From contig CAZJLP010000019.1 in assembly GCA_964546955.1 (NCBI GenBank), positions 1 through 64,000 of the forward strand: 64,000 nucleotides of DNA, read 5' to 3'. Below, piece after piece: positions 8,783 to 16,668 of the stretch. The first letter of the stretch is position 1. Every line of letters starts with the position of its first letter. Below the pieces are notes generated by a model. That model was not told where the DNA came from. It worked only from the letters and a program-made list of their open reading frames with translations, and searched no databases. The position numbers were made by a program, and so were the translations under genes. Source of the stretch: CAZJLP01 sp964546955 (GTDB lineage: Bacteria > Verrucomicrobiota > Verrucomicrobiia > Opitutales > Opitutaceae).

Positions 8783-8901
8783 CCGAAGGTGGAAAGTAGA
8801 GGGTGGAAGGTGGACGCAAGCGTCTGGCTCCCGGCAGGCTTCAGACGTAGCAATCGTCGGGCGGTGCTGTGGACTGTCTTTTCTCTACTCTCCACCTTCC
8901 G
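8783..8901. repeat. inverted repeat with heptamer arms, nrnA-truB spacer
   Basis: Arms 8783-8801 and 8883-8901 match at 17 of 19 positions (left arm CCGAAGGTGGAAAGTAGAG). The left side continues as 7-nt words GAAGGTG/GAAAGTA/GAGGGTG/GAAGGTG. The loop contains a second small hairpin (CGTCTG...CAGACG, 8821-8847). Starts 16 nt after the nrnA stop. Confidence 0.75.
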
Positions 8902-8984
8902 ACCCTCCATTCTCGTCAGCGATCGATCCTTCGGAAGGCTTGCGTCCTGCGGGGTGAACGGCGAAATTAACCGACTTTTTCGCA

Positions 8985-9710
8985 ATGCTCGTTCCGCCGA
9001 AAGAATTGGATGGTGTTCTCCTGGTCGACAAGCCGACCGATCATACGTCGCATGACGTCGTAGCTCGCCTGCGCGGCAAGCTGAAGATGAAGCGCATCGG
9101 ACATGCGGGCACCTTGGATCCGATGGCGACCGGTTTGTTGATCATGCTGATCGGCAAGTCGACCCGGGTTTCGCAGTACCTGATGAGCCTGGACAAGGAA
9201 TATACCGGCACGATTTCCCTCGGGAAAGTGACGACGACGCAGGATGCGGAAGGTGAGATGCTCGAAACGCGTCCCGTTCCGCCGCTGACCGAAGCCGACG
9301 TACAGGCGACGATGAAAACTTTTGTTGGCGATCAGTACCAGATGCCCCCCATGTATTCGGCCATCAAGATCGACGGCGTGCCTTTGTACAAAAAAGCGCG
9401 GCAAGGGGAGGAGGTGGAGCGCGAGCCCCGTTTCATCCGTGTGGCAAGCTTCGAGCTTTTGCGCTTCGCGACGCCCGAGATCGACTTTGTGTTGCGCTGC
9501 AGCAAGGGCACCTATGTCCGAACGATCGCGCACGACTACGGTCAGAAAGTGGGCTGCGGTGCGCACCTTTCGAAACTTCGTCGAACCGGCAGTGGCAAAT
9601 TCACGATTTCACAGTGTCTGACTCTGGACGAGATTATGGCCATGAGTTTGCCGGACATCGAAAAACGGTTGTTGCCGGTGCACGAAGCAGTTCCCAGTTT
9701 TGCGCTGTGA
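8985..9710 (+). CDS. truB: tRNA pseudouridine(55) synthase TruB
   Basis: 241 residues. TruB converts U55 to pseudouridine in the T-loop of tRNAs. The N-terminal GVLLVDKPTDHTSHDVV and the catalytic-Asp motif HAGTLDPMATGLL (about 36-48) are diagnostic. YSAIKIDGVPLYKKAR (about 125-140) and RCSKGTYVRTIAHDYG (about 168-183) are further family motifs. Somewhat short, lacking the C-terminal PUA extension of longer homologues. Fifth gene of the nusA operon series. Confidence 0.96.
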   Translation: MLVPPKELDGVLLVDKPTDHTSHDVVARLRGKLKMKRIGHAGTLDPMATGLLIMLIGKSTRVSQYLMSLDKEYTGTISLGKVTTTQDAEGEMLETRPVPPLTEADVQATMKTFVGDQYQMPPMYSAIKIDGVPLYKKARQGEEVEREPRFIRVASFELLRFATPEIDFVLRCSKGTYVRTIAHDYGQKVGCGAHLSKLRRTGSGKFTISQCLTLDEIMAMSLPDIEKRLLPVHEAVPSFAL

Positions 9711-9786
9711 CCCGGGCTAAAATCGCAGGATTTTGAGGCCATTAGCGGCCTAAAAAACTTACGATCGCGGCCACGACTCACTTCTG

Positions 9787-10746
9787 ATGCCCGCCCCGCT
9801 GCAATTTTCGAGTCTCGATGACACGGTCGGTTTGGGAAACAAGCCGCTCCATGTCGCGATCGGCATGTTCGATGGCGTTCATCTGGGACATCGAGCCGTG
9901 ATTGACGCCGCCATTCAATCGGCTCGTCGCAGCGGCGGCCTCGCCGGGGTGTTGACGTTCTGGCCTCATCCGAGCGCTCTCTTTCGGCCGGAAAATCCCA
10001 CGCGGCTGATCAATGGACCGGCGATGAAGTCGCGATTGCTCGCCGCGGCGGGGGTGGACTTTGTGGTCACTCAGCAATTTACCCCGGAGTTTGCGCGGAT
10101 TGAAGCCGAGGCGTTTTTGCCGTTGCTCAAGCAACGTCTCCCGCGCGTGACCAGCGTTTACGTGGGAGAGAATTGGAAGTTCGGACAGGGGCGGCGCGGT
10201 GACATCGCTCTCCTCGTGGCCGAAGGACGCAAGCATGGCCTCACCATCGTCAGCGCACAACGGATCAATCACAACGGCGAGCCGATCAGCAGCACTCGGA
10301 TTCGAATTTGTCTGGAGGCGGGGCGGATCGAGGAGGCAAACGCCTTGTTAGGGTACACGTATTTCGCCGAGGGGGTCGTCACCCCGGGCAAGGGCTTGGG
10401 CAAACATCTCGGTTATCCCACCCTCAACATTGTGTGGGAACCCGAGCTTCGGCCGTCGTTTGGGGTGTATGCTGTACGTATTTCTGGACCGAAGTCGTCC
10501 GGCGCCTACCCCGGCGTGGCAAACTATGGCCTGCGTCCCACCGTTGAAACGAGCACCCAGCCCCGGCTCGAGGTGCATACGTTCGGGCAATGCCCGTTCG
10601 CAGGCGGCGACACCGTACAGGTCGAATGGCTCAAATTCCTCCGTCCTGAGATCAAGTTTGGCAGTGTTGAAGAGCTGACCCTTCAAATCGGGAAGGATCG
10701 CACCGCGGCAGAAGGATATTTTAGGGACGTAGCCGGTAGCGGCTAG
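9787..10746 (+). CDS. ribF: bifunctional riboflavin kinase / FAD synthetase RibF
   Basis: 319 residues. It phosphorylates riboflavin to FMN and adenylylates FMN to FAD. The N-terminal nucleotidyltransferase domain has IGMFDGVHLGHRAV (about 25-38) and ISSTRIRICLEAG (about 164-176). The C-terminal kinase domain has GVVTPGKGLGKHLGYPTLNI (about 195-214) with its PTxN metal/ATP motif. The spacer to truB holds two tiny hairpins (9719-9734, 9736-9751) but no FMN riboswitch consensus. Last gene of the operon; a word-type inverted repeat follows. Confidence 0.95.
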   Translation: MPAPLQFSSLDDTVGLGNKPLHVAIGMFDGVHLGHRAVIDAAIQSARRSGGLAGVLTFWPHPSALFRPENPTRLINGPAMKSRLLAAAGVDFVVTQQFTPEFARIEAEAFLPLLKQRLPRVTSVYVGENWKFGQGRRGDIALLVAEGRKHGLTIVSAQRINHNGEPISSTRIRICLEAGRIEEANALLGYTYFAEGVVTPGKGLGKHLGYPTLNIVWEPELRPSFGVYAVRISGPKSSGAYPGVANYGLRPTVETSTQPRLEVHTFGQCPFAGGDTVQVEWLKFLRPEIKFGSVEELTLQIGKDRTAAEGYFRDVAGSG

Positions 10747-10750
10747 CGAG

Positions 10751-10932
10751 TACTCCTACTCGTCTCGTCCCCAGCGTTCCTGTCGGAGTAGCAATGGGGG
10801 CACGCCAATCGATGGAATGAGGACAAAGATCGATCCATGCGGCCGACCGGTTTCTAAAAGGGATAAATGCCGCTATGGTGGGCAGCGCGTTCGGGGATCG
10901 AGAACGAGTAGGAGCAAGAGAACGAGAACGAT
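10751..10932. repeat. inverted repeat with hexamer arms, ribF-tRNA-Val spacer
   Basis: The left arm TACTCCTACTCGTCTCGTCC (10751-10770) is complementary with one indel to 10893-10914 (GGGGATCGAGAACGAGTAGG). The right side continues with further GAGAAC-type hexamers to about 10932. Same word family as the spacers at 15316 and 22083. It begins 4 nt after the ribF stop. Confidence 0.7.
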
Positions 10933-10983
10933 TGCTGGCAGAACCCGATTTCTCGTAAGCCGTTAATTTAACGCCGCTTAGGA

Positions 10984-11060
10984 TGGTGGACCCTACTGGA
11001 CTCGAACCAGTGACCTCTTCCATGTCAAGGAAACGCTCTAACCAACTGAGCTAAGGGTCC
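10984..11060 (-). tRNA. tRNA-Val(GAC)
   Basis: The reverse complement folds as a 77-nt tRNA: acceptor GGACCCT with AGGGTCC, D-arm with AGCTCAGTTGGTTAGAG, and anticodon stem-loop TTCC-TTGACAT-GGAA giving anticodon GAC. The T-arm contains GGTTCGAGTCC and a CCA end is encoded. Confidence 0.95.
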
Positions 11061-11129
11061 GGAGAGTCGGAGAGTAAGCACGAGCCGTTGGCCGATGGGC
11101 AAGAAAAAATCTAGGGCTCTTCGGGCAAG

Positions 11130-11468
11130 GTTTTAACCGCCAATGGACGCGAATTCGGAAATGGATTCCGGTCGGCTTTGAACAGAAGGTACGAAAGGGA
11201 ACGAAGAGCCGACAGGATGTCTTGGACCCCCAAGTTCCAAGTGCGGCTGCGCCTGTCGGGATCCGTTAAGGAAGCTCTGAAAACTCCGACAAAGGCAGGT
11301 AGAACGCGATCTCCGAGCCCGTTGGTTTGGAGTCCGCGCCGCTCGCTGAACACACCCGGTAGCACGCTCGGAGATCGCGCTCCACCCAACGGCCGTTTGA
11401 AGCTCCGGAGAAGGTACCGCGGTACCCGCTGGCCGCTGGTTTGAATTCGCGCCCATTCGCGGTTAAAC
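11130..11468. repeat. nested inverted repeats, tRNA-Val to hypothetical spacer
   Basis: The outer arms 11130-11156 and 11443-11468 are near-perfect reverse complements (core TTAACCGC, then GAATTC at the inner end). Inside lie a stem CCGACAGG/CCTGTCGG (11209-11216, 11252-11259), a small hairpin CTTGG/CCAAG (11221-11234) and a MITE-like copy that begins TTAAGGAAGCTCTGAAAA at 11266. The whole 11.06-11.56 kb region shows no convincing gene; it is built from palindromes. Confidence 0.7.
11266..11386. mobile_element. degenerate MITE-like palindrome, copy 1
   Basis: A left end AAGGAAGCTCTGAAAA is followed by perfect 14-bp arms CGCGATCTCCGAGC (11305-11318) and its complement (11366-11379), continuing to CTCCACC. 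The loop contains CGTTGGTTTGGAGTCCGCG, the reverse complement of the loop in the copy at 32829, so this copy's inner part is in opposite orientation. The right end is not recognisable. No coding capacity. Confidence 0.6.
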
Positions 11469-11558
11469 AAACCTCCCTAGGGGAAGTTATTGGCCGCTCC
11501 TCGGGAACCCACCCGCTACCGGTTTGCTCCTGGCTGTGCGAGAGTGAGTGCTCCAACG

Positions 11559-11888
11559 ATGCTCTACTTTAGGTTTCTTGTTGCGGCGGGCCCGACGCAT
11601 CCAGCCTTCCCCGACCGGGTCGAGGCCATTGCTCACGTGATTTGCGAACGGGAGGACGCTCGCGAATGCGTGCATCTCGCTTTCAGCGCGGTAAAAAAAC
11701 ACCATTGGGAGGTCCTTCGCCTCGAACGCACGCGGGTGGGCGATTCGCCGGAAGCCCTCGGCCTCGACGAACTCGTGTATCCATTGTTCGATACGGCGAA
11801 AAAATCGGGCCTGGCACTGGAGGTCGTCATGAACGAACCCGCCGTAGGACGCGCTTCCGCCACGGATGTCGCGCCGGGTTGGCGGTAG
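11559..11888 (+). CDS. hypothetical protein, paralogue of the gene at 13032
   Basis: 109 residues, start ATG at 11559 chosen because the N-terminus MLYFRFLV aligns with MLYYQFAV of the gene at 13032. The two share spacing of a central W-(E/Q)-(V/I) strand, an Arg-rich segment, a D-x-LV-x-L helix and AxxxGLA followed by a strand and Pro, indicating a duplicated small alpha/beta domain. No signal peptide, no membrane segment, no family recognised. The two paralogues flank a general-stress-like membrane protein gene, suggesting a joint role, but function is unknown. Confidence 0.65.
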   Translation: MLYFRFLVAAGPTHPAFPDRVEAIAHVICEREDARECVHLAFSAVKKHHWEVLRLERTRVGDSPEALGLDELVYPLFDTAKKSGLALEVVMNEPAVGRASATDVAPGWR

Positions 11889-12073
11889 TGCGGGCCGGTG
11901 CAAAACGACGCCCGAAGGGTGGCTCGATGGCGTTTTGCAACGGGGAGCGCAGTTGAAGACGGTGGATCGGCAGCTATAAAGATCCGGAGGCGAGGCACTA
12001 ACCCAGCGCCGCCGGCTTAGGCATTCGCGATGCAGTAGGCCGAATGCGGTCTTTGACGACCGTACCTGGCCCC

Positions 12074-12727
12074 ATGAATGCTATGAACAAAGGCGATACT
12101 CATCTTCACACGGGCGACGGCCGCGGGGTTCCTCCGCCGTCCGAGTCGATGGAATCCATGGCTGCGCCACCGAAGGCGAGCGCGCCACTGTATCAATCGG
12201 CGATTGCGATGTTCGTGGACGAAATGGCTGTGGCCCGGGCGATCGAGGACTTGCAGACCTCGGCGAGCTATCAACCCTCGGATATCGGCGTGGCGATGCG
12301 CGACCGCGATGCGCAGGGCCGGTTGATCGACCACTCCGGGTCGCATGCCCTCGGAGGAGCGGGGGTCGGAGCTATGAGCGGCGGCGTCGTAGGTGGTGTC
12401 GCCGGGTGGCTCGTGGCGCTCGGTGTGATCGCGATTCCGGGACTCGGACCCATTCTTGTCGGCGGCGCGCTCGCAGCTGCTCTCGGAGTCACTGCCGGCG
12501 CGACCGTTGCCGGGGTGGGCTTGGGTGTTGCTGCGGGCGGACTCGTGGGTGCGCTGGTGGGGATGGGCATCCCGGAGCACGACGCCAACTATTACGATAA
12601 GCATTTTCGCGAGGGTCGTGTGATCGTCAGTGTCCGCGCGCGAGATATCAGCCGCGCGGTGGAGGTCATGGAAAAGCACGGCGGCGTCTTGCGCTCCACG
12701 ACCGCTGCAACACCCTCACGCTACTAA
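12074..12727 (+). CDS. general stress protein 17M-like, glycine-zipper membrane protein
   Basis: 217 residues from ATG 12074 (an ATG at 12044 in frame would add ten residues). After a polar N-terminus comes a short alpha/beta segment, YQSAIAMFVDEMAVARAIEDL, typical of the YflT/heat-induced stress domain. Next is a long Gly/Ala-rich hydrophobic region (about residues 95-175, GGVVGGVAGWLVALGVI and repeats of VGGAL/GATVAGVGLGVAAGG) with glycine-zipper spacing. A final domain has EHDANYYDKHFREGRVIVSV, seen in many membrane-associated stress proteins. Presumably an inner-membrane stress protein; exact role unknown. Ends just before a terminator hairpin. Confidence 0.7.
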   Translation: MNAMNKGDTHLHTGDGRGVPPPSESMESMAAPPKASAPLYQSAIAMFVDEMAVARAIEDLQTSASYQPSDIGVAMRDRDAQGRLIDHSGSHALGGAGVGAMSGGVVGGVAGWLVALGVIAIPGLGPILVGGALAAALGVTAGATVAGVGLGVAAGGLVGALVGMGIPEHDANYYDKHFREGRVIVSVRARDISRAVEVMEKHGGVLRSTTAATPSRY

Positions 12728-12738
12728 TTGTCATTTTC

Positions 12739-12761
12739 AGGGCCCGTCGGCCCTTTGTTCT
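12739..12761 (+). terminator. intrinsic terminator after the stress protein gene
   Basis: Stem AGGGCC (12739-12744) with GGCCCT (12749-12754), 4-nt loop, followed by TTTGTTCT. It lies 12 nt after the stop codon. Confidence 0.6.
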
Positions 12762-12784
12762 GCAACGTCGATGAACTGTCGCGC

Positions 12785-12913
12785 GGCCACGTCTTAAGCG
12801 AGGCGTGGCCGCCACGTTGGGCAAGATGTGCACCGGAAAAGGCTCCGTGGTCCGCACGCGATACCGCTGCTCGGCGAAGGGGGTTTTCAGGGGGTCTCTC
12901 AAGGGGAAAACCC
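12785..12913. repeat. two further hairpins in a 300-nt non-coding stretch
   Basis: GGCCACG/CGTGGCC (12785-12791, 12804-12810) and GGGTTTTC/GAAAACCC (12881-12888, 12906-12913) form 7- and 8-bp stems. Otherwise the stretch from 12762 to 13031 shows no gene I can support; a minus-strand open frame there lacks protein-like character. Confidence 0.45.
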
Positions 12914-13031
12914 GATGTCAAATACGGGGTCGGAATGAGCGCCCAGAACTCGCCCGCGTCGCCGCCGTTGCCATGCTGAAACGCAAAAGTAAGAGCCCCG
13001 CTCAATCACGTCCACCTCGTTGTATCCATTT

Positions 13032-13358
13032 ATGCTCTACTACCAATTTGCCGTAAACCCCGACCACGATCATCCGGATTACGTTCGTCTGGGGCCCCGT
13101 CTCGCGAGCATCATGATCCGCCTCGACGACAAAATCACCGTGTGCACCGCACGAGCGATACAACTCCTGGCGGCGGGTCACTGGCAGATTGTAGAGATCC
13201 GTCATGCACGCATGGCGGACGCGGAAACAGAATTCTCTTCCGATCCTCAGCTGGTCGATCTTTATCGGCAGGCCGAACAGGAAGGGCTGGCGTATTCGAT
13301 CGCTATGCCGCCGGCGGGCATGCGGAACCTGCGCGAGCCGGCGCACAGCGCGGCCTGA
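13032..13358 (+). CDS. hypothetical protein, paralogue of the gene at 11559
   Basis: 108 residues, ATG at 13032 (a TTG four codons upstream is possible). It starts MLYYQFAVNPDHDHPDYV and contains GHWQIVEIRHARMADAE (about 57-73) and LYRQAEQEGLAYSIAMPP (about 83-100). Similarity with the gene at 11559 is recognisable by eye over most of the length but clearly diverged, so the duplication is not recent. No transmembrane or signal segment. Function unknown. A perfect 34-bp inverted repeat begins 16 nt after its stop. Confidence 0.65.
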   Translation: MLYYQFAVNPDHDHPDYVRLGPRLASIMIRLDDKITVCTARAIQLLAAGHWQIVEIRHARMADAETEFSSDPQLVDLYRQAEQEGLAYSIAMPPAGMRNLREPAHSAA

Positions 13359-13374
13359 GGTCGTGGCGGTCGGT

Positions 13375-13555
13375 GGGTGACAGAGAGGGCACAGAGGACG
13401 AACCGGAGGGCACAAACCGTCCTTGGTTCGCCGAGCCCGTTGTAAAAAGACGTTCAACAGCGCGCTCGGAGATCGCGCTCCACCTCGATCCGGCTCCTGT
13501 CTAACCACAGCTCTCTGGGTTCTCCGGTTCGTCCTCTGTGCCCTCTCTGTCACCC
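13375..13555. repeat. perfect 34-bp inverted repeat upstream of recN
   Basis: Arms 13375-13408 and 13522-13555 are perfectly complementary over 34 nt (left arm begins GGGTGACAGAGAGGGCACAG; right arm ends CTCTCTGTCACCC). The arm is purine-rich on the left and pyrimidine-rich on the right, with loosely repeated AGGGCAC/AGAGGAC words. The 113-nt loop contains half of a MITE-like palindrome (13459-13484). Confidence 0.9.
13459..13484. mobile_element. half copy of the MITE-like palindrome, copy 2
   Basis: The 26-nt arm with core GCGCTCGGAGATCGCGC is identical to the right arm at 49382-49407. The matching left arm is reduced to a vestige (CCGAGCCCGTTG at 13431-13442). It is embedded in the loop of the 34-bp inverted repeat. 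Confidence 0.65.
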
Positions 13556-13624
13556 TCCTCGCTGTTCAAATCGGGCTTGATGCTAGATTCTTGAAATGCA
13601 CGCGGGTTTTTGCGGCAGTGGGGG

Positions 13625-15291
13625 ATGCTTCAATCGCTGCGCATCCGAAACCTGGCTTTGCTGGAAGAGGTATCGCTCGACTTTGAAAAAGGATTCACCG
13701 CCGTGACCGGCGAGACAGGCGCCGGAAAAAGCGTGCTGCTGGGCGCTTTGAGCCTGCTGGCCGGTGAGCGAGCGGATAAGGCGATCATCCGCCAGGGTGC
13801 GTCCGCCTGCGAGGTGGAGGCATCGTTGTATTTCCGCGACTGCAAGGCGGTGGACGCCGTGCTGGAGGAGCTCGATTTGCCGGCCTGCGAGGAAGGGACG
13901 TTGATTTTAAAACGAAGCGTGCCGCGGGAGAAGGCGCCCAAGATTACCGTCAACGGCGGCTTGGCGACGCTCGCCGCCCTGCAACAACTGGGCGAACACT
14001 GGATCGATTTTCACGGCCCGAGCGAGCCCCGCCGTTTGCTAAAGGAGAGCTGTCAGCTCGAACTGCTCGACCTTTTCGCGCGGGCGGAGCGAGCCCGAGC
14101 GGCTTACCGCGCAGAATACGACGGGTGGCGGCTGAAGCTCGCGGAGCGCGACCGCATCGCGCGCGAAACCAAACTCGCGCCCGATCAGATCCAGTTCCTG
14201 GAAAATCAACTGGCACGGCTCGACGCACTCGACCTCACTCCCGAGGCGATAGAAGCCCTCGAGCGCGACTTCCAGCGGCAGAGCCGCGCGCAGGAGTTGA
14301 TCGAGCTGTCGTCGTCGCTGGCCAATGGTTTGACCGGCGAAGAGGGCATCATGGGTCGCGTAGCCGCCCTGGTGCGCGAGGCGCGCCACTTGGAGACGCT
14401 GGATCCCACGAGCAAGGTGCTGGCGGACCGGTTGTCGGCCGCCTCCATCGAACTGGCGGACCTCGGCGAGGAATTTGCGGGTCTCGGCCAGGCCTTTGTG
14501 TTCGATCCGGAGGAGGCCGAGCAACTGCAGAACCGGATGAATACGTGGCTCGAGGTCAAACGGAAGCACGGGGGCGATGTGGCGGCGGTGATTCGCGCNN
14601 NNNNNNNNGGGACGAGATGCGGCAGCGTTTGGATGTCCAGGGAGATCTCGAGGGAACGCTCGCGCGTCTGGAAAAGGAAATCGGCGCCGCCGAGCGGGCC
14701 GCCCGCAAAGAAGCCCAAGCCTTGCGGGCGATTAGGGAGAAGGCGGCGCGCGACTTGGCCAAAGTGGCGGCGAAGGGCATTGTCCAGCTCGGGTTCAAGA
14801 AAGCGGATTTCCAAGTGAAACTCGAGTCGCTGCCTGAATTGGGGCCAGCGGGGGATTGTCGGTCGGAGTTTCTTTTCTCGCCTAACGTCGGCGAGGCCCC
14901 GTTGCCTCTCAATCGCATCGCGTCGAGCGGCGAACTTGCGCGCGTCATGCTCGCCTTGAAGACGGTCCTGGCCGACCTCGATGAAGTCCCGGTGCTGGTG
15001 TTTGACGAAGTCGACGCGAACGTCGGCGGCGAAATCGGGAAAGTGGTGGGGGAGAAGATGGCTGAGATCGCTCGCAATCACCAAGTGCTGTGTGTGACCC
15101 ATCTCCCGCAAGTCGCGGCGCAGGCCGACAGCCATCTGGTGGTCGCCAAAGACCAATCGAAGGATCGGGCCGTCGTCTCCATCTCCGCCATTCACGAAAA
15201 CCGAAAAGCACGCATCAGCGAGCTGGCACGCATGCTCGGTGATCGCACCGCGAAGAGCGCGCTCGCCCACGCGGAGGAGTTATTGGCGTAA
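13625..15291 (+). CDS. recN: DNA repair protein RecN, interrupted by an assembly gap
   Basis: SMC-like ATPase acting in double-strand break repair. Present are N-terminal MLQSLRIRNLALLEEVSLDF, Walker A GETGAGKS (about 29-36), a coiled-coil middle (roughly 140-400), and the C-terminal ATPase half with signature SSGELARVMLALK, Walker B FDEVDANVGGE and CVTHLPQVAAQAD. Ten N at 14599-14608 interrupt it. The two halves are in different frames relative to that run, as expected if the N count is a placeholder; the true gap should be 2 modulo 3. Total length is then close to the usual 550-560 residues. ATG 13625 is preferred over a TTG five codons upstream. Confidence 0.93.
14599..14608. other. assembly gap (10 N) in recN
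   Basis: Exactly ten N replace an unknown number of bases. The reading frames on the two sides differ, so the printed length is not the real length. Confidence 0.95.
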
Positions 15292-15315
15292 GAGGGGGGG
15301 GTGGGCCTGTCCCTA

Positions 15316-15424
15316 AATCGTTCTGTTCTCTTACTCCCACTCGTTCTCGACAAAAAGACCGGGAGCCAAGGAAAACCCGCCGCTGGGGTTGAGAACGATT
15401 AGGAGTAAGAGAACGAGAACGATT
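15316..15424. repeat. inverted repeat with hexamer arms, recN-thuA spacer
   Basis: Arms 15316-15348 and 15391-15424 pair over about 33 positions with three mismatches and one indel. The right arm reads GAGAAC/GATTAG/GAGTAA/GAGAAC/GAGAAC/GATT, i.e. degenerate hexamers. It starts 24 nt after the recN stop. Same family as at 10751 and 22083. Confidence 0.8.
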
Positions 15425-15549
15425 CTTTGGGGGCGTTTGTAGGCTGCATTTCTAGGCAAGATACCCCAGGGTTCCCGTACCCCCTCCCGAAAAGGGTAGA
15501 AAACGGGCTTCCCTTTCTTCGGCGCTGTCGCTGACGTGTCTTTTGCATC

Positions 15550-16491
15550 ATGACCCGACGCGAATTGCTTACCCTGGCCGGCGCTGCTGCGCTTGGCTTT
15601 ACGCTGCGCCCCCGGCTTGCCTTCGGAGAGGACACGAAGAATGAGCGGACCAAGAAGGTCCTTTTTTTCACCAAATCATCGGCCTACGAGCACTCCGTCA
15701 TCAAACGGCGCGGAAGTCGTCCGAGTTTTGCCGAGCAGATCCTGGCGGCGGAGGGACCGAAGCACGGTTTCGAATTTGTATTTAGCAAGGATGGCAGTCT
15801 TTTCTCACCCGCATATTTCGAGCAGTTCGACGCACTGTTTTTCTACACGAGCGGCGATCTGAGTGCCCCTGGGACAGACAAACACCCGGGCGTCTCGCCG
15901 GAAGGGAAAAAGGCCTTGCTCGATGCAATCGCGGGAGGGAAGGGCTTTGTCGGCTGTCATTCCGCGGCCGACACGTTTCACACGGGGGAAACGGTCGAGA
16001 CCGATCGAAACGACCGGTCCAAGCGTTACCAGAATTACGGCGAGGCATCCGATCCCTACATCCGCATGCTGGGAGGCGAGTTCATTCGCCATGGGCGGCA
16101 GCAGAAAGCCCGGTTGCGGGTGGCGTCGGCCGCCTTGCCTGGCTTCGACCGGCTGCGCTCGCTCGAGCTGACCGAGGAATGGTATTCATTTAAAGACTAC
16201 GCAGACGATCTTCACGTGCTGCTTGTGCAGGAAACGGCGGGCATGGTGGGAGTTGATTATGAACGTGGTCCTTATCCCGCCACTTGGGCGCGCCGGCACG
16301 ACCGGGGCCGGGTGTTCTATACTTCCCTCGGGCACCGCGAGGACGTGTGGACCAATCCTTCTTTCCAGGACATCCTCTTTTCCGGACTGGGCTGGGCTTC
16401 CGGGGGGATCCAAGCGGAGATCAAACCGAACATCGCCCAGGTGACTCCGCGCTATCGCGAGATTCCGCCGAAGCCCTCCGAAAACGCCTGA
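15550..16491 (+). CDS. ThuA-domain protein with Tat-like signal
   Basis: 313 residues. The N-terminus MTRRELLTLAGAAALGFTLRP resembles a twin-arginine signal (RR followed by a hydrophobic stretch), so export in a folded state is likely. The body is a ThuA-like, glutamine-amidotransferase-like fold: VLFFTKSSAYEHSVI (about 38-52), FDALFFYTSGDL (about 97-108), GFVGCHSAADTFH (about 136-148), and GRVFYTSLGHREDVW (about 256-270). Planctomycetes and Verrucomicrobia have many such proteins, linked to sugar use but with no firm reaction. Monocistronic, between two inverted repeats. Confidence 0.88.
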   Translation: MTRRELLTLAGAAALGFTLRPRLAFGEDTKNERTKKVLFFTKSSAYEHSVIKRRGSRPSFAEQILAAEGPKHGFEFVFSKDGSLFSPAYFEQFDALFFYTSGDLSAPGTDKHPGVSPEGKKALLDAIAGGKGFVGCHSAADTFHTGETVETDRNDRSKRYQNYGEASDPYIRMLGGEFIRHGRQQKARLRVASAALPGFDRLRSLELTEEWYSFKDYADDLHVLLVQETAGMVGVDYERGPYPATWARRHDRGRVFYTSLGHREDVWTNPSFQDILFSGLGWASGGIQAEIKPNIAQVTPRYREIPPKPSENA

Positions 16492-16504
16492 TGCGGCAAC
16501 GGTT

Positions 16505-16585
16505 TGTCATCCTGAGCGCAGCGAAGGATCCAGTTTAGCGGTGTAGCGGATCTAATGGGATCCTTCGCTGCGCTCTAGGATGACA
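16505..16585. repeat. inverted repeat of the TCATCCTGAGCG type
   Basis: Left arm 16505-16531 (TGTCATCCTGAGCGCAGCGA..., ending GGATCC) and right arm 16558-16585 pair over 27 nt with two differences around a 26-nt loop. This word (TCATCCTGAGCGnAGCGAAGGATC) is to my recollection common in many unrelated bacterial genomes. A diverged second copy occurs at 56751-56831. It lies between two convergent genes, 13 nt after the thuA-like stop. Confidence 0.8.
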
Positions 16586-16668
16586 GGCCGGTGAGAGGAT
16601 CCTGCGTCTGAACACCTGATCTTCCGTATTTGGATTAGCAGCAATCGCCCCGGGTCGGCGTCCCTGTC

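Noticed and set aside
9711..9786. FMN riboswitch before ribF
   Set aside because: The gap is 76 nt with only two small hairpins; the conserved FMN-element core is absent and ribF is inside an operon.
12724..13005. 93-codon minus-strand frame
   Set aside because: Overlaps a terminator and two hairpins and has no protein-like signal or family resemblance.
13610..15291. Apparent frameshift in recN
   Set aside because: The frame change coincides with the 10-N gap, whose length is a placeholder; both halves carry normal RecN motifs.
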